A stretch of 64,000 nucleotides of DNA from Epiperipatus broadwayi (Eukaryota > Onychophora > Udeonychophora > Euonychophora > Peripatidae). Under the pieces are notes generated by a model. It searched no databases and was not told the origin of the DNA. It saw only the letters and a program-made list of their open reading frames with translations. A program made the position numbers and the translations under genes. This document shows, piece by piece, positions 26,481-38,499 of the stretch. Positions within the stretch are counted from its first letter, which is position 1. Each line of letters starts with the position of its first letter. The stretch is taken from assembly GCA_028023455.1 (NCBI GenBank), contig JAQFVV010006275.1:60001-124000 (forward strand), read 5' to 3'.

Positions 26481-28185
26481 ATTGATTGGTGGACAGTGGA
26501 AGGAAAAGACATTTAAAGAGACTATCTATAATGTTGATATTTATTTATTGTATTTCGTTTATATAATATGTCATTTGTTTTTTTTTATTATATTTTATTT
26601 TGTTTATATGCTATGGCACACTGTAATCACTAGATTATTTAATTTAATATTTTGTTTATGTTTAAAATGTTTGAAGGAAAGAAAAGAAAATGATTTTGAT
26701 ACCATTTAAGTGTAGATGCTCACGTAAATTTGAACTTAAAAGTAAAGAGAGAAATGATATAAATATTTTATTATTCTTAACAAAATTTTAATTTGTGCTT
26801 AATATTAAATGTGAAAAGGGATGGGATGGTCGTATAAAACCCATTATTATGCTGTGAGTGTTGATCTGTTATTAATATAAATATTGTGTGTGTTGTTGGC
26901 TTGACGGGTTAAAATTGAAATAATTCATATATGTATTGATTTGGGATCTGGTTAGTCTTTGTCATTTATCTAGGTTGGAATCGATGTATGTGTGGGCATA
27001 TTTAAAGCTATAAATGCTTGTCATTACTAATGTAAAGTAATCCTACCACCCTACAGATGGGAAATAGCTGTCTCATGATTTATTTACCATGGCAGTGGAG
27101 ATGACTAAGTTTCACTCCATTTATTTTATTAAGATAGGGAATTATTTATTTGTAGAAAATGTTTTTCATGCCAATATAGAGAGTAGGTGTCTAGGCAGAA
27201 GCTCTTTACACAATTCTGGATCTTAGGAAAGATCTCTTTCTGGCTCAAGCAAATAGTTTAAGTTTGAAGTTGATACTGTTGTTGTTGTTTTTTAATTTCC
27301 CTTACCAAGATGTGCGCGTTATAAATACTGCATGGTGATGGGGGACATGAAGAGAGTTTTTCTTATATGGGACAGAATACCTGAAAGGATAAGGATTCAG
27401 TCAGATGTATATGTGTGATGAAGAATGACAAAGATTTTAATTAATAAACTGGCCGATCTGTGTTGATTTTTTTTTTTGAATGATGGTAAATTGAGGTTGT
27501 CAAGCTGAGCGGACATACTGACCTATTAAGATATACAGTCAAAATGTAAAGATCTGACAAGCATGAATGTAAAAGTATGGGTTTTGAATTTAAACCCATT
27601 TGCAAAATTAGTAGGATAATTTTATGATATATAATCCTTCTTCATTGGAAATGTGAAAATTATTGCTTGATAAAATGGTTTAGAAATGTAAGAGTATTTC
27701 ACATTGTTAGTTAAAATAATTGAAGCGAATTATTTTGGAATAGTCCAATGGACAATGTTTACAATACAAAGGGGGAGGTAGAAATTTATAGGTTGTCTTC
27801 TCTTTCAAGATAAATTTTCTTAAAGCTAGAACTATACGGAATTCTGTTTCCAGTGATTATATTTATTATTATTATTAATTATTTATTTAATAAATGAATG
27901 GGTCAAAACAAGAAGTGAGTCATCCAAGAAATTAGTTAACTCAAACATGTATTTGAATAATAATCCTGAATAGATCAGAAGCATATATTTGTGTAACAAT
28001 ATTATAATTTAGTGTGTTTTGTTTTAATTTTATCATTATTGTTAATGTAATAAAAGTTTACTATTGTTATAAGATTATATTGTGTTTGATGTTTCAAATA
28101 TCTCCAGAACCTATATATCCAGCACCTATATTAAGGTAATATTAGTTCATATTTAAATTAATTATTTATTTCATAATAATACTTT
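26481..28185. other. no recognised gene; somewhat less AT-rich
   Basis: The frame at 26482-26709 is hydrophobic with many Phe/Ile/Tyr codons and resembles chance translation of T-rich DNA. The part at 26800-27480 is less AT-rich than its surroundings but shows no family I recognise. It could belong to an LTR-type element ending at the candidate primer-binding site at 29439. Confidence 0.35.
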
Positions 28186-28425
28186 ATTTCCAAGATCGAT
28201 TTGCAGTAGTCATTATTATATTGTTTCCATATTCGATTCACATCGTTAAGTTTATATTGATAATCTGTTTCCATGATTGATTTACAGTATTAATTTTGTC
28301 TTGAATATTTCTATATTCGATTAATATAATTCATTTTCTATAAGTCATTTTATAGACTTCATTTTCACACAATTTATTGTTATAATTAATTTGCATAATC
28401 TGATTTTATGAATTATTTGTACGTT
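28186..28425. repeat. degenerate tandem repeat, about 40-bp unit
   Basis: The unit tttccatattcgatttacag...taat...ttgataatctg recurs with starts near 28187, 28225, 28268 and 28309. The units share the tttcca/tttcta start and the (t)cgatt core. Confidence 0.5.
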
Positions 28426-29438
28426 ACTCTCATAAGTAAATTTTGATTGATTTATCTGATTGATGTCCATGGTTTACTTCCATATTTTACTTTAGCAAAA
28501 TAAAATTATTAAGGTTATTAATTAAAATAGATTAGAAATAATAGAATAAAAATGACAGGGAATAGTTAAGTTAGGTTTAACAAATTTTATCTTTTGATTC
28601 ATTGTAATGTTGTGAATATTGGGAGCAGACATAAAATCCCTTTCCTGCTCTCGGTGTTTAGAGTGATTCCCACTATTGAACTTGTATTAAAATTTATTTT
28701 AGCATATATGGGATCATATCCATTACAGTGTAATCACTTATGTGAGCACCTCTTGACAGATCTAGACCTTGAGAAAGAGCAGTTCAATTATTGATCTAAG
28801 AGCTAGTTTGGAAGTCAAGTAGTATATTATAATAAAATTATTATACGATTATTAAAACAGGGATCATGAATTGATAGTTGATCTAAAGATATATGTGTAT
28901 TTTGAGAAATAAGATTAGGAATTCTCAGATTAGAGAACATAACACAGACATTCCGTGTTATATTGTAGCTATTGAAAGTGATAGATGCTGAGAACGAAAA
29001 ATAAAGTAATGGAATTAAATGAGGAGATTTATTTGTGATAAATTTTATCTAATGTTCAATTAAATAATAAGTTTCTATTATGAACATAGATTATGAGTTC
29101 TCTGCATTGATTACTGATTTGTTTCCAGTCAGATATAAATGAGAACTGTATATAGCATTTTCTGTAGTTACCACTCGAAATCAAATATTTATAATAAAGT
29201 TGTGGAAGAAAGTTGTCTCGTTAGTATGAATTTTATAATAAATTTATCATGAAATATTTGCATGACTAATGCTGAGTTTGAAATTAAGACCCCATAGATT
29301 GAATAGTTTTATCAATATTATTGTTATTATTATTATTTTTTGAGAGACAATTTAATTGCTTTCTCCATTATCTTCTATAGTCCTAAATTGACTAATGATG
29401 ATGATCTCTAGTGGGCATTACAATTTATGGCTGCAATT
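28426..29438. other. no recognised gene; possible LTR-like sequence
   Basis: The 66-codon frame at 28594-28794 is open and compositionally more balanced than most but has no recognised domain. The right end (ctgca at 29431-29435) precedes a candidate primer-binding site, so part of this interval could be an LTR; I cannot place its start. Confidence 0.3.
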
Positions 29439-29451
29439 TGGCGCCCCGGCA
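29439..29451 (+). other. candidate LTR-retroelement primer-binding site
   Basis: TGGCGCCCCGGCA begins with the TGG that pairs with a tRNA 3' CCA end and lies four bases after a CA dinucleotide (…ctgca-att-TGGCGCC), the usual spacing in LTR elements. It is an isolated GC block in AT-rich DNA. No gag or pol follows; a LINE relic begins about 200 bp later. Confidence 0.3.
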
Positions 29452-29639
29452 TATTTGATCCTAAAGTTAGTATAAACTCAATTGACTAGCTACTTGAAAT
29501 AAATGAGAGTTTATTGAGGTTGAATAAGTAAAAGAGTGCGTGGAGAAAGTTGAGGTGACAATATATATGAGATATTTTTAAATCAACTCTATACCCATCT
29601 AATTCCTATTTCCCCATATTATACTGTTACAATATATAT

Positions 29640-32270
29640 TGCAAGTAATCTTGAATATTTTTAATGCAGTTTCATTTTCCTGCATTTTATATTTTATAAT
29701 TCATTTTGTTGTATGTTATTGATATAATGTCTTTGCATGGGGATTCTTCTCATTATTTCTAATCTATATTACACTGGAAATCTTTTTCTGGGTCTTTTAC
29801 AATCTCTTGGAATCCAGTTTAAGATTTTAATTATCCATCTATTATCATCTCTTCTAGCAATATGTCTGGCCCAACTCCATTTCAGTTTTTTAAATTCTTT
29901 CAATGATGTCAGTAACACCTATTTGTTCTCTTACTCATATATTATATTTTTGATCTCTTCTTGTTACTCCTAGCATCTCTCCATGCTTTTTTGAGTGGTG
30001 TGAAGTATCTGTATTGCTCTTCTATTAAGTGTCCAAGCCTCAGATCCACAAGTAAAAATTGGTAAAACACATCTATTAAAAATGTTGCTTTTCAAACACT
30101 TAGGCATATTTCCTTTTAATATTAAATTATTTTACCTAAAGCACTCCAACAAAGATTAATTCTTTGATTAATTTCATCCATTATGTTTCCATCTGTAGTA
30201 ATAATCTGACCAAAATATTTGTAGTTCTAAACTTCTTTCTACTCATCATAATCAATCTTGATTTTCATCTTTTGAGAAAATCCATTGAACATTACTTTCT
30301 TATTTTCATCTGATAACTCTTGCAACATTTCCTGAAGCTCTAAAGCATTATTTTCAAAAACAACTATATCATCTGCAAAATCTAAATGATTTAAATAATC
30401 TCCATTTATTTTTACTCTCTTAGCTTCCCATTTTAATCCATAAAACACCTGCAGCAGCACTGCCGAAAAAGTTTTGGAGATATCGACTCGCCCTATCTTG
30501 CACCCTTCCCAATATTAACCTTCCTAGTATCATTATATAATCTATTTGTTGTGTTGCATTTTTATAAATATTCTTCAGAATATAACAATATTTTGGGTCT
30601 ATACCTTGATGATCCAATGCATTAATCACTGAAGAAATACTTATTGCATCAATTGCCATAATCATAATCTACAATTCCAAAGCATAATGGCAACTCATAA
30701 CTTCTCTCAATACTTGGATATGTTCTACTGTACTAAAACCATTTTTAAATCCAGCTTGTCCTTTTGGTAGGTTGAAATCTAATGTTCTCTGTAGACAAGT
30801 TGTAATGAATGTCTCATTTCTTAAAATCCTGAGCAATTCAGAAGATATAATAAATGTATGAGGTATTTGTTCTTTATTACTATATAATTCTTGATAGAAC
30901 TCTTCTACCCTTTTCATGATGTCATTTTTCTTTTTAATAATAGTTTCATCTTTTTTCTTATTGCAGATATAATTTTCTCACCAATACCAAATGTTGTTTT
31001 ATACCCTTGAGACTTTTATTCTCTCTCTCTCTTTTTTTTTTTCATATGTCAAAGCATTGAACTTTTATTCTCTTCTACAGCTTTCCTTGCTACTTGATAA
31101 TTATCCTTTCTTATATCATTATCAACTCTTTTTCATACCATTTTACAAAATTCGAGATATCCTTCTTAATCCATTTTTATATATTTTCTTATTCCTTCTT
31201 TTCTTCATAAATTTTTTAGTCTCAGTAGAAATTTTATTGATTATTTGCTGTTTTTTTCTACCAGCTATCTTCATTGCAGTTTTTAAAAGTGTATTATTAT
31301 ATTTTCTATTAATTTCATTCAAATCCAAATCATGTTCAAAATCTACTAATACTTGAAACCGATTTGCAAGTTTTTATTTAAATACATTAGAATGTTTTTG
31401 AAGATTAGAAATATCCACTGTAATATTGTCTTTCTTAATAATTTTTGTTTCTCTAGTTTTGCATTAATATGTATCTTACATCTTACTAATCGATGATCAT
31501 TTCCTTTGTTGAATTTATTAAGAACATTACAATCTTGAAATACATACTTTCAGTTAATCAAAACATAATCCAATTCTGCTGTACCTTCATTTGAATGCTT
31601 CCATGTCCATTTCCTTTTGACATTTTTCTAAAAAAAAAAAAAAAAAAGAATTCATATTTTTTGCAAATTCCACAAGTCTATATCCTCTCTCATTTCTATT
31701 ACCATAATTAAATTTACCTACAGCACTTTTATCTTTCATTTGTTTACCAATGCTAGCATTAAAGTCTCCCATAGTTATTTTAAAATGTTGTTTAGTCTGA
31801 TCAAAAGCCTTTTGTACATCCATATAAAAATATTCTATTACTTACTTCATCACTATGAGAACTTGTTGGGGCATAAATCTGCATTTGGTATCTGCTATTA
31901 AGTTGAATAACTAATCTTGCCATTCTGTCCCATACACCATCAACCTCCACAATATTGTTATTCCACTTTTTATTTATAATGAATCCTACTTTATTTGTAC
32001 TTCCAATATTTGTGCCTTTGTAGTAGAGTACATGTCCACTTTTTAAATCAATTGTCTCTTCACCTTTTCTTTTAACTTCACAAAGCCCAGTAATGCCTCA
32101 TTTAATATAAGACAGTTCTTCCAATGCTTGCAATCTTTCTTCACTTGAAAGTGATCTGAAGTTGTAAGTATCTAAATAAAATCATCAGAATGCAGTTTGG
32201 GTCCACAATCAGAATTTTTAGCACCATCTGCCCCAGCCACCAACCACTGCCTTGTCTAGTGATTTTACAG
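29640..32270 (-). pseudogene. nearly full-length decayed CFDP2/RTE-like LINE
   Basis: Read on the minus strand, an endonuclease domain runs from about 32260 to 31560 with LKSGHVLYYKGT, NKVGFIINK, IYAPTSSHSDE and, near 31770, the catalytic ITMGDFNASIGK block. A linker follows. Reverse transcriptase starts near 30930 (EEFYQELYSNKEQIP, then PKGQAGFKNGFSTVEHIQ near 30760-30700) and reaches the catalytic HLDFADDIVVF near 30390. The 3' part near 29900 has the WARHIARR-like terminal motif. Only short open blocks of up to 121 codons survive between stops, so it is dead. Open frames on the plus strand (29737, 30991) are shadows. Two other relics in the window (54840-56760 minus, 61380-62480 plus) belong to the same family. 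Confidence 0.88.
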
Positions 32271-33546
32271 CCTGCTGAGAATAAAAGCCACGATTTATTA
32301 TTGCCTGTCATGATTGTATATATCTATTAGACTTTAATTTAGCTTGAATTCTATACTTAAATAACATTTTTTTATTTAATCTTGACAAACAGAAAGATAA
32401 TAAACATTATTATGTATTTATATTTGAAAATAAAATTAAAGAAACAGGAGTATCATGTTTTATTTTTCTATTTGTTTTATGATTTTGATTTTTTTCTTAA
32501 AAAAATAAAACAGAATAGGTTAAATATCTTTTTTATTTATTTTATATATATTTTTAAAAAGATCTAATTGATATTTAAAGATTAACTTTAATTGTTAGAA
32601 TTTTACATTCCAGAAATAAGTAAGCAGGGAAAGGGACAGCATTGCTAAATAAGCTGACCTGCATTTTAAACATGAAGTAAAGAGGAAAAAATTATTGATA
32701 AATATTTTTTTTATTACTATAATATTAAAATATAATATTTATAGTATTTTTTTCTTATTTAATCTTTACACTTAATAAAGTTGAGAGAAAAGTTTAATCA
32801 GTAAATATTTACATATTTAATTACTTCTCTATAAAGAGTCCAACTGATATAAAAATAAGTATATATTTTAAATTTTTATTGCTATTAAAAATAGATTTAA
32901 TGTATAAAATATATTTGTAAATTCAAAGCCAATGCTGTAGATATTAAAATTATATAAGGATTACTTTAAAATATGGGAAGATTATAATAAGGGATTAAAA
33001 ATGTATTGTTGAATTCCTATTATGTTTACTTAATCTAATAAAATTGTTAAATAAGAGATTAAAAAATGTATTGTTGAATTTCTATTATGTTTACTTAATT
33101 GAATCAAATTGTTAATACTGGTAAGTTTAGTAAACAATAATGAAGTATTTACAGTATTGAAAAGAATAAAAATAAAAAATTTGTAATGTTTTTTTGCTTA
33201 GATTTCAAAAATTGCTTTAAAAGAAGTTCTTTCAAAATATTTAGTAATCTTGTATTATTATTATGTAATTATTTTAAATTATGGTTTGTTTGTTTTTTCA
33301 TATTTTATTTCATCTTATTGTAATCTCTAATTGGCACATTCAAACAGTTAATACATTTTTTGTTACTAACCATTATTATTATTTCTAGGAATACTTGCTT
33401 TAAAATTTTTATTTTTAGATCTTAATATCTACTCCATTATGTTTTTTTAATTTTATTTCTAGAACAACATACATCCTTTTGATTTTTTTTTTAATAACTT
33501 ATCAATTCAACCCATATAGTCTTACAAATCTAATTTTTTTTTTTTT
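32271..33546. other. AT-rich stretch with one tandem duplication
   Basis: No gene is recognised. The frame at 32382-32567 is Lys/Ile/Phe-rich chance coding. A 64-bp tandem duplication is listed separately. Confidence 0.5.
32989..33116. repeat. 64-bp tandem duplication
   Basis: Two adjacent copies start at 32989 (aagggattaaaaatgtattg) and 33053 (aagagattaaaaaatgtatt) and differ at only a handful of positions, so the duplication is fairly recent relative to the surrounding decay. Confidence 0.9.
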
Positions 33547-33645
33547 GTCAAGTGTTGGTGGCCTAGTGGTTAGCATAGCTACCTCCAAGCAGCTGGCCCA
33601 GGTTGACTTCCTGGTGAACGCATTTGACATATGAAAAAAAAAAAA
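33547..33645 (+). mobile_element. tRNA-derived SINE
   Basis: About 85 bp of unusually GC-rich sequence with a pol III A box (TGGCctAGTGG, 33569-33579 region) and a B-box-like GGTTgacTTCC near 33601, followed by an A-rich tail. The A-box form is the one seen in Leu/Ser-type tRNAs. It closely resembles the elements at 54115 and, inverted, 58611. T and A runs at both ends hide any target duplication. Confidence 0.8.
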
Positions 33646-34839
33646 TTAGATTTTTTTAAGTTTTATTTATTTCAATAAAGTCACTGTTCTCTGATTTATT
33701 TGTAATCCTAACATTCCAAATAAATTTTTTATAACATGTTTACATAATTCCAATGAATATAAATATGAATTAGTAATTACTTGATGGACATTCAATTCTG
33801 AAAGTAACATTTTTGTTGGGATAGTTTCCTTTTTGCTTTCTACCTTTAAAACTATCTTTTTTTATTGCTTGTAAACAGCAATGTAAATACAGCAATTTTA
33901 GTTTTATTATTCCATTAACTCTTTCAAGTTATTTCCTACATTGCATCTAATCTGTACAAACTGGTATAATATGTATTTATTTTTTTCAATTTTTAATCAC
34001 TTTATCATACATTTAAATCAATGTTGTTGTTTTTTTCTGTGATACATTAATCAGTCATCTTTTTATCTTGTAGAATATGATAACACTAAAAAAATTTGGA
34101 ATCTGTTATCACTGGGTGTAGAATGGAAATTATCTAACTTTTAAAAAAAATCTTAAGCCACATCTAAAAAATTTTAAGCTACCTAATGTGATTTGAAATT
34201 TTAGAGAATTTAAGTGAATTACAGATATAATAAAATTTCTGTTTAATTTTGATTAATTAATAATAAAATAATACCATTAACACTTAATTAAATTATTTTT
34301 TTAAAATAGATTTTGGACTTGATCTTTAAAATTGGCTTTATATATTTGACCAAGCTCAGTAGTTTATTTTTATTATTTACAAAATTAAAATGGTGAACTA
34401 AAATCAGATCTGTATGTATAATGTACATGATGGCAAAAAAAGATAAAAACAACTTTTGTTTCCTGAAATAAGTCTTTGATTCTTCATTAATGTCCCACAA
34501 TGCAAATTTTCAAATGTGTTTCTGAACAACCATTTCTGCAGTTGTTCTTACTATGTTAATGTTTATTAGGTATAACAAACAGACCAGCATGTATTTTTAA
34601 GACTTTATTTTGGAAAGTAAAAAAATCAAGAAAATTCTGTGATTTTTTTTTTTCATAGATGCTTCATAGTTTTGACTAAGATATGTTTATATTATTTATA
34701 CCTATGACAGATAATAATATACCATCTTTTTGGAATCCTTAAAGTGGTCGGTCAACAAAAGCAGAATACTTACAAATCTTCATACTTTAGATAAGGGCTA
34801 CCATTTGATAATATTATATTCAATCAATTATAGGTAAAT
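33646..34839. other. AT-rich stretch without recognised gene
   Basis: No gene or classifiable repeat seen. The 70-codon minus-strand frame at 34288-34500 has no known domain. Confidence 0.5.
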
Positions 34840-36960
34840 GTGACTTTCACATAGAAAAGGATTGTGTCAAATAAAAGAATTATCCTGTTTTAAATGAGAT
34901 ATTAACTGATTGTGAAGTTAGAAAGATAGATGAATAAACGGTGGATTTCAAAAATGGTCATATGGTTCACTATAATATAATGGCACAAATATTGTAAACT
35001 TAGATGAAATGGGATTTATCATAAATAAGAATCACAAAAACAAAGTTGTAAGTGCAGTAAGTAAATTTACATAACTGAACATTTATAATGAGATATTATT
35101 TTATATAGCGCTATGTTTTTATACTGTAATAGTGATATTAGCGATTAAACCAATGCACATGCGCATTAAAGATAAATTATAAATGAATTCTTTCATTTTT
35201 CCAGACACAAGATATAGTTTTTTTGAAAAGATGGAATGAATCCACCCATCCGTTCAGCCCAAACATTTATGTATGGGAGAGCATGAAGATGTTAAGCAAT
35301 CATTTCCATACGCTTAAGATTTGCCCATACATAAATGTTTGGGTCAAAAGGATGGGTGGATTCATTCCATCTTTTCTAAAAAACTATATCTTGTGTCTGG
35401 CAAAGTGAGAGTATTCATTTATAATTTATCTTTAAAGCGCATGTACATTGGCTTAATCGCTAATATCACTATAACTGAACATTATAATTTTTGTTAAAGA
35501 AAAAATCCATAGAAAATAGATATAGAATCCCAAAAAAGGCACAGCAGAGTTAGATTATATTTTCATTAGAAGAAAATATATATTTCAAGATTAATATGCT
35601 TAATAAACAATGGCATTAAATATTTATCAATTATTCAGATGTAAGATATGTTAATGCAAAGCTAAAGAGACAAATGCTTTTAAGAAAGAAAGTGATAACA
35701 GATAATAATGAATGTTGTTAGAATTTAGGAAATGTTGAAAGATTTAGAGATGGCTCAGATTTCAGTGAGATTAATGAAAAGATAAGAAATACTTTACTAG
35801 CCATACAAATTACACAAGTAAAAAGATAGCAATTCAGCAGAAAATTTTATATAGAGACGTAATATGTTGAATTCTGTAAAATAAGGAAATATAATTACAA
35901 AATAACAAGTAAAACCATAGAAGACATTTCATTTCAAAGATATGTATAGTCTTGCTATTTAAAGAAATTATATCAGCAATGAGAAGAAAAATTTGCATAG
36001 TTACTAAAGACAGGAATAATATTATGAAGTGCATTGAAGAAATATTGTAATAAAGAGCAGGAAAATAAATTATCCTATAAAATAATATCAATTTATATAC
36101 CACATATTTTAAATTAAGAAATGATTCAAAATTCTTTTAAGAATAGAAAAAGGTTCTGGGAAATGATAGAATTATTATAGATATTTTAAAAGAAATATAA
36201 TAATTTTAAAAAAAAAAATGTGGTCAAATTTTTATACAAAATATTTAAATAATATTAATATTCCAGATGAAAGGAATAATGCAATAATTATATTAAAATT
36301 TGAGAAAGATGAAAAAAGAGTTAAAACTTCTCTATCAATTCTCTATAAAAAAATTATTAAGATCATTACAAGTTATCTATAGAGAACTTTTGATTCAAAA
36401 CAACCAAAAGAATAAACTAGATTTAAAAGTGATTTTAAAACTGAACTACATCTAAAAGAAATTGTGGAAAAGACCAAGTAGTCATTTTGCATTTAATTTA
36501 TAGATTTTGAAAAAATATTTGACTGTATAAGCATTCAGATGTGATTAAAGTTTTGGAACATCGTGACCTAGATGTAAGTTGTGTTCAAACTTTCATGTCT
36601 ATTTACTAAAATACAAAATGAAAGATTTAATTAATTACTGATACTAAAGATTAATATCAGTAAGGGAATATGATAAATTATCTTCAAAGTAGAACTGAGG
36701 TGACAGATCATAATGAATTATGCACTTATGTATGATATGATTAATCAAGAAGACTCAGAAGTGAAATACATTGATAAGATTGTAAAAAAACATGTATTAC
36801 AGATGTAATAGAAAGAATTAAGTTTCTGAAATAGAGCTGGCCAATATTATTATGAAAAGAGATTATAATAGATGGGCAGCTGAAGACCTGAGCTGAAAGT
36901 CAAGAGATTTGAAAAAGCTTAGAAAAGGGCTACTTATATGAATGCATGAGATGAAGATTT
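34840..36960 (+). pseudogene. decayed CFDP2/RTE-like LINE interrupted by foldback
   Basis: The plus-strand reading gives endonuclease remnants before the insertion (MGFIINKNHKNKVV near 35010-35050) and after it (AELDYIFIRRKYIFQD near 35541-35590, where the family has its E-(I/L)-D-Y/F-I-L block). RT pieces follow: ELHLKEIVEKTK near 36441 and FIDFEKIFDCI near 36500, which holds the first RT catalytic Asp region. The remnant ends with the domain following RT near 36960. The endonuclease is both disrupted by the foldback at 35071-35487 and shortened by deletion. Numerous stops are present. Frames on the opposite strand at 35834-36103 are shadows. Confidence 0.7.
35071..35487. mobile_element. foldback element inside LINE, 17-18-bp flanking duplication
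   Basis: Direct repeats ataactgaacatttataa (35071-35088) and ataactgaacattataa (35471-35487) bracket the element. A leader of about 42 nt (35089-35130) is followed by a left arm of about 165 bp from 35131 and a right arm ending at 35470, which directly touches the second repeat. The apex is short (about 10 nt between ttaagc and gcttaa). Arms differ at few positions, so the insertion is younger than the LINE it splits. The 61-codon frame at 35223-35408 is a palindrome-derived artefact. Confidence 0.85.
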
Positions 36961-37190
36961 TTAGAGTAATATAGAAAAATTATTGGTCAGAGTTACTGAA
37001 ATAATTTCAGAGAGAATTTCATCTTCCAATGAGTCAACAATAATTAAAAATGATTTTTATATATATACATGCTATATATTAAAAACTGGTAAGATAGCTT
37101 CCTCCAAAATAATCTCCTGAATAAAATTTATATTTTTAAAAGCCTTACTTAGATGTACTTTCTGAAAATTGCAACATCATTGCCTTATCT
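36961..37190. other. no recognised feature
   Basis: Short AT-rich spacer between a LINE relic and repeat C. Confidence 0.5.
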
Positions 37191-37496
37191 TATATATAAA
37201 ATCTCTAAATGACCATAACGTCACTTGATATTCAAGTTAAACATTCCTTTGTTAAAGGGTGCATATTTTTTCAAGGAAAAAACTTATTTGTTCTGTCATT
37301 ATAATTTTTTTATAAAGCATTTTACGCAAAGAGGGTAATTCCTTATATTTAAGAAGCTTAATTTGATTATGAGCATTTTATTCAAAGCAAGTAATTCTGC
37401 AAATGATATTTTAACAAAAGACATATGGAATGAAATTTTTTGAATGAAAAAACGCCAGAAAAAAATCAGTACATGTGCTTTAACTACCATACACAA
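37191..37496 (-). mobile_element. dispersed repeat C, copy 1
   Basis: Its reverse complement matches 55810-56105 over about 290 bp, with blocks such as ttccatatgtcttttgt, atttgcagaatta.ttgctt and cataatcaaattaag shared. The plus-strand edge reads atcttatatataaaatctct, which resembles the TC-TATATAT-AAA 5' ends typical of Helitrons, but no CTRR hairpin 3' end is visible. The 65-codon minus-strand frame (37299-37496) lies wholly inside the repeat, and similar residues can be read in copy 2, so it may be a vestige of coding sequence. I do not recognise the protein. Confidence 0.75.
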
Positions 37497-37604
37497 CTGA
37501 ATAAGAATAATATTTAAATCACAAAGAAAATGTGATTACAGTACATAAATTTATGTTTGAAAAATATTTAATGAGGGGGATAAAATATATGTTTTGGTTT
37601 TGTA

Positions 37605-37782
37605 TTTACATTTAATTTTGGTTAGCATATAATTATGAAAATAACTGTCTGAAACTGTCATTTTCGTAATACTTACATTTTTGTAACATTTCTGAAAAAA
37701 AATTTGTTAAAGCAACTCTGTTTTTTCTCGGAAATGTTAAAAAAAAAGAAGAAAGTATTGCAAAAATGATGACCTTTACATA
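37605..37782. mobile_element. hairpin, arms about 45 bp
   Basis: The arms at about 37657-37702 and 37725-37771 (tcattttcgtaatactt / aagtattgcaaaaatga) pair with several mismatches and a small length difference. A short direct repeat (tttacat near 37605 and 37776) and a gap of about 44 nt before the left arm would fit the leader-hairpin class, but 7 bp is too little to rely on. Confidence 0.45.
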
Positions 37783-38040
37783 CGCTGGCTACATGTTTGA
37801 TATTTACTATAAAAGTCATAAATTTTGAGTAATTATATTTAACTTATTAATTTAATTAAGATTTAATAAAACCAGCATTGAATCTATCATCTGATTGGAA
37901 ACTGTAGAAAAAAAAAAATCCACATGTTAAATAAATAAATATTATTCAACATTTCGATAATTCACATATTATGATTGATTGATTATTTATTTTATGGCAA
38001 AACATTTTTGAATTCTGAAACATTTTGTGAGGGGGAGGAG
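37783..38040. other. no recognised feature
   Basis: AT-rich spacer between the hairpin and the second element B copy. Confidence 0.5.
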
Positions 38041-38275
38041 TCAAAAATTGAATGCATAAAGACTCAGATCCAAGGCTCTCACTAATGAACACCACAAGAT
38101 AGAAACTAATCTGAAGAAATTATATGAATAAGCACTAGATAGGGATTTTATGTGAAAACCTTCTTGTATACATTGATTATTATAGTTTGTACTGGGTAGC
38201 ATTACTGTATGGAGAGTTTGCTACTATTTTAACAGCTTGTGTAAGTATAGAAAATGGTAATCATATGATGTTTAG
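38041..38275 (+). repeat. element B, second diverged copy
   Basis: actcagatccaaggctc through agcattactgtatggagag matches the nested insertion at 19822-20022. This copy extends farther right and ends with atgatgtttagtgg, the inverted form of the ccactaaacatca start of the first copy. A complete element B may therefore have terminal inverted repeats of about 25 bp, with each copy missing one end. Confidence 0.65.
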
Positions 38276-38499
38276 TGGCCTTATAAATAAGCTGCTTTCG
38301 TTTGGAAATCTTTAGAAAATTTGGTATAGTCAATTGGTATTTAGTAGATAATTGTGTATTTGTAACAGAAAATCTAGGATCTAAGTGAAATCTTCTACAA
38401 TATATATATATCAAGAATTGTTCTATACTGATGTAAGTGAACAACAACCAATATACTACAAGTCCTATAAACATCTCTTAATAGATGTGGTATGAGATC

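Noticed and set aside
29737-31356. Plus-strand open frames of 78 and 121 codons
   Set aside because: They run antisense through the LINE relic, whose motifs are all on the minus strand.
35223-35408. 61-codon frame with start and stop
   Set aside because: It spans the apex of a long palindrome, so the second half is the antisense of the first; it carries no independent protein information.
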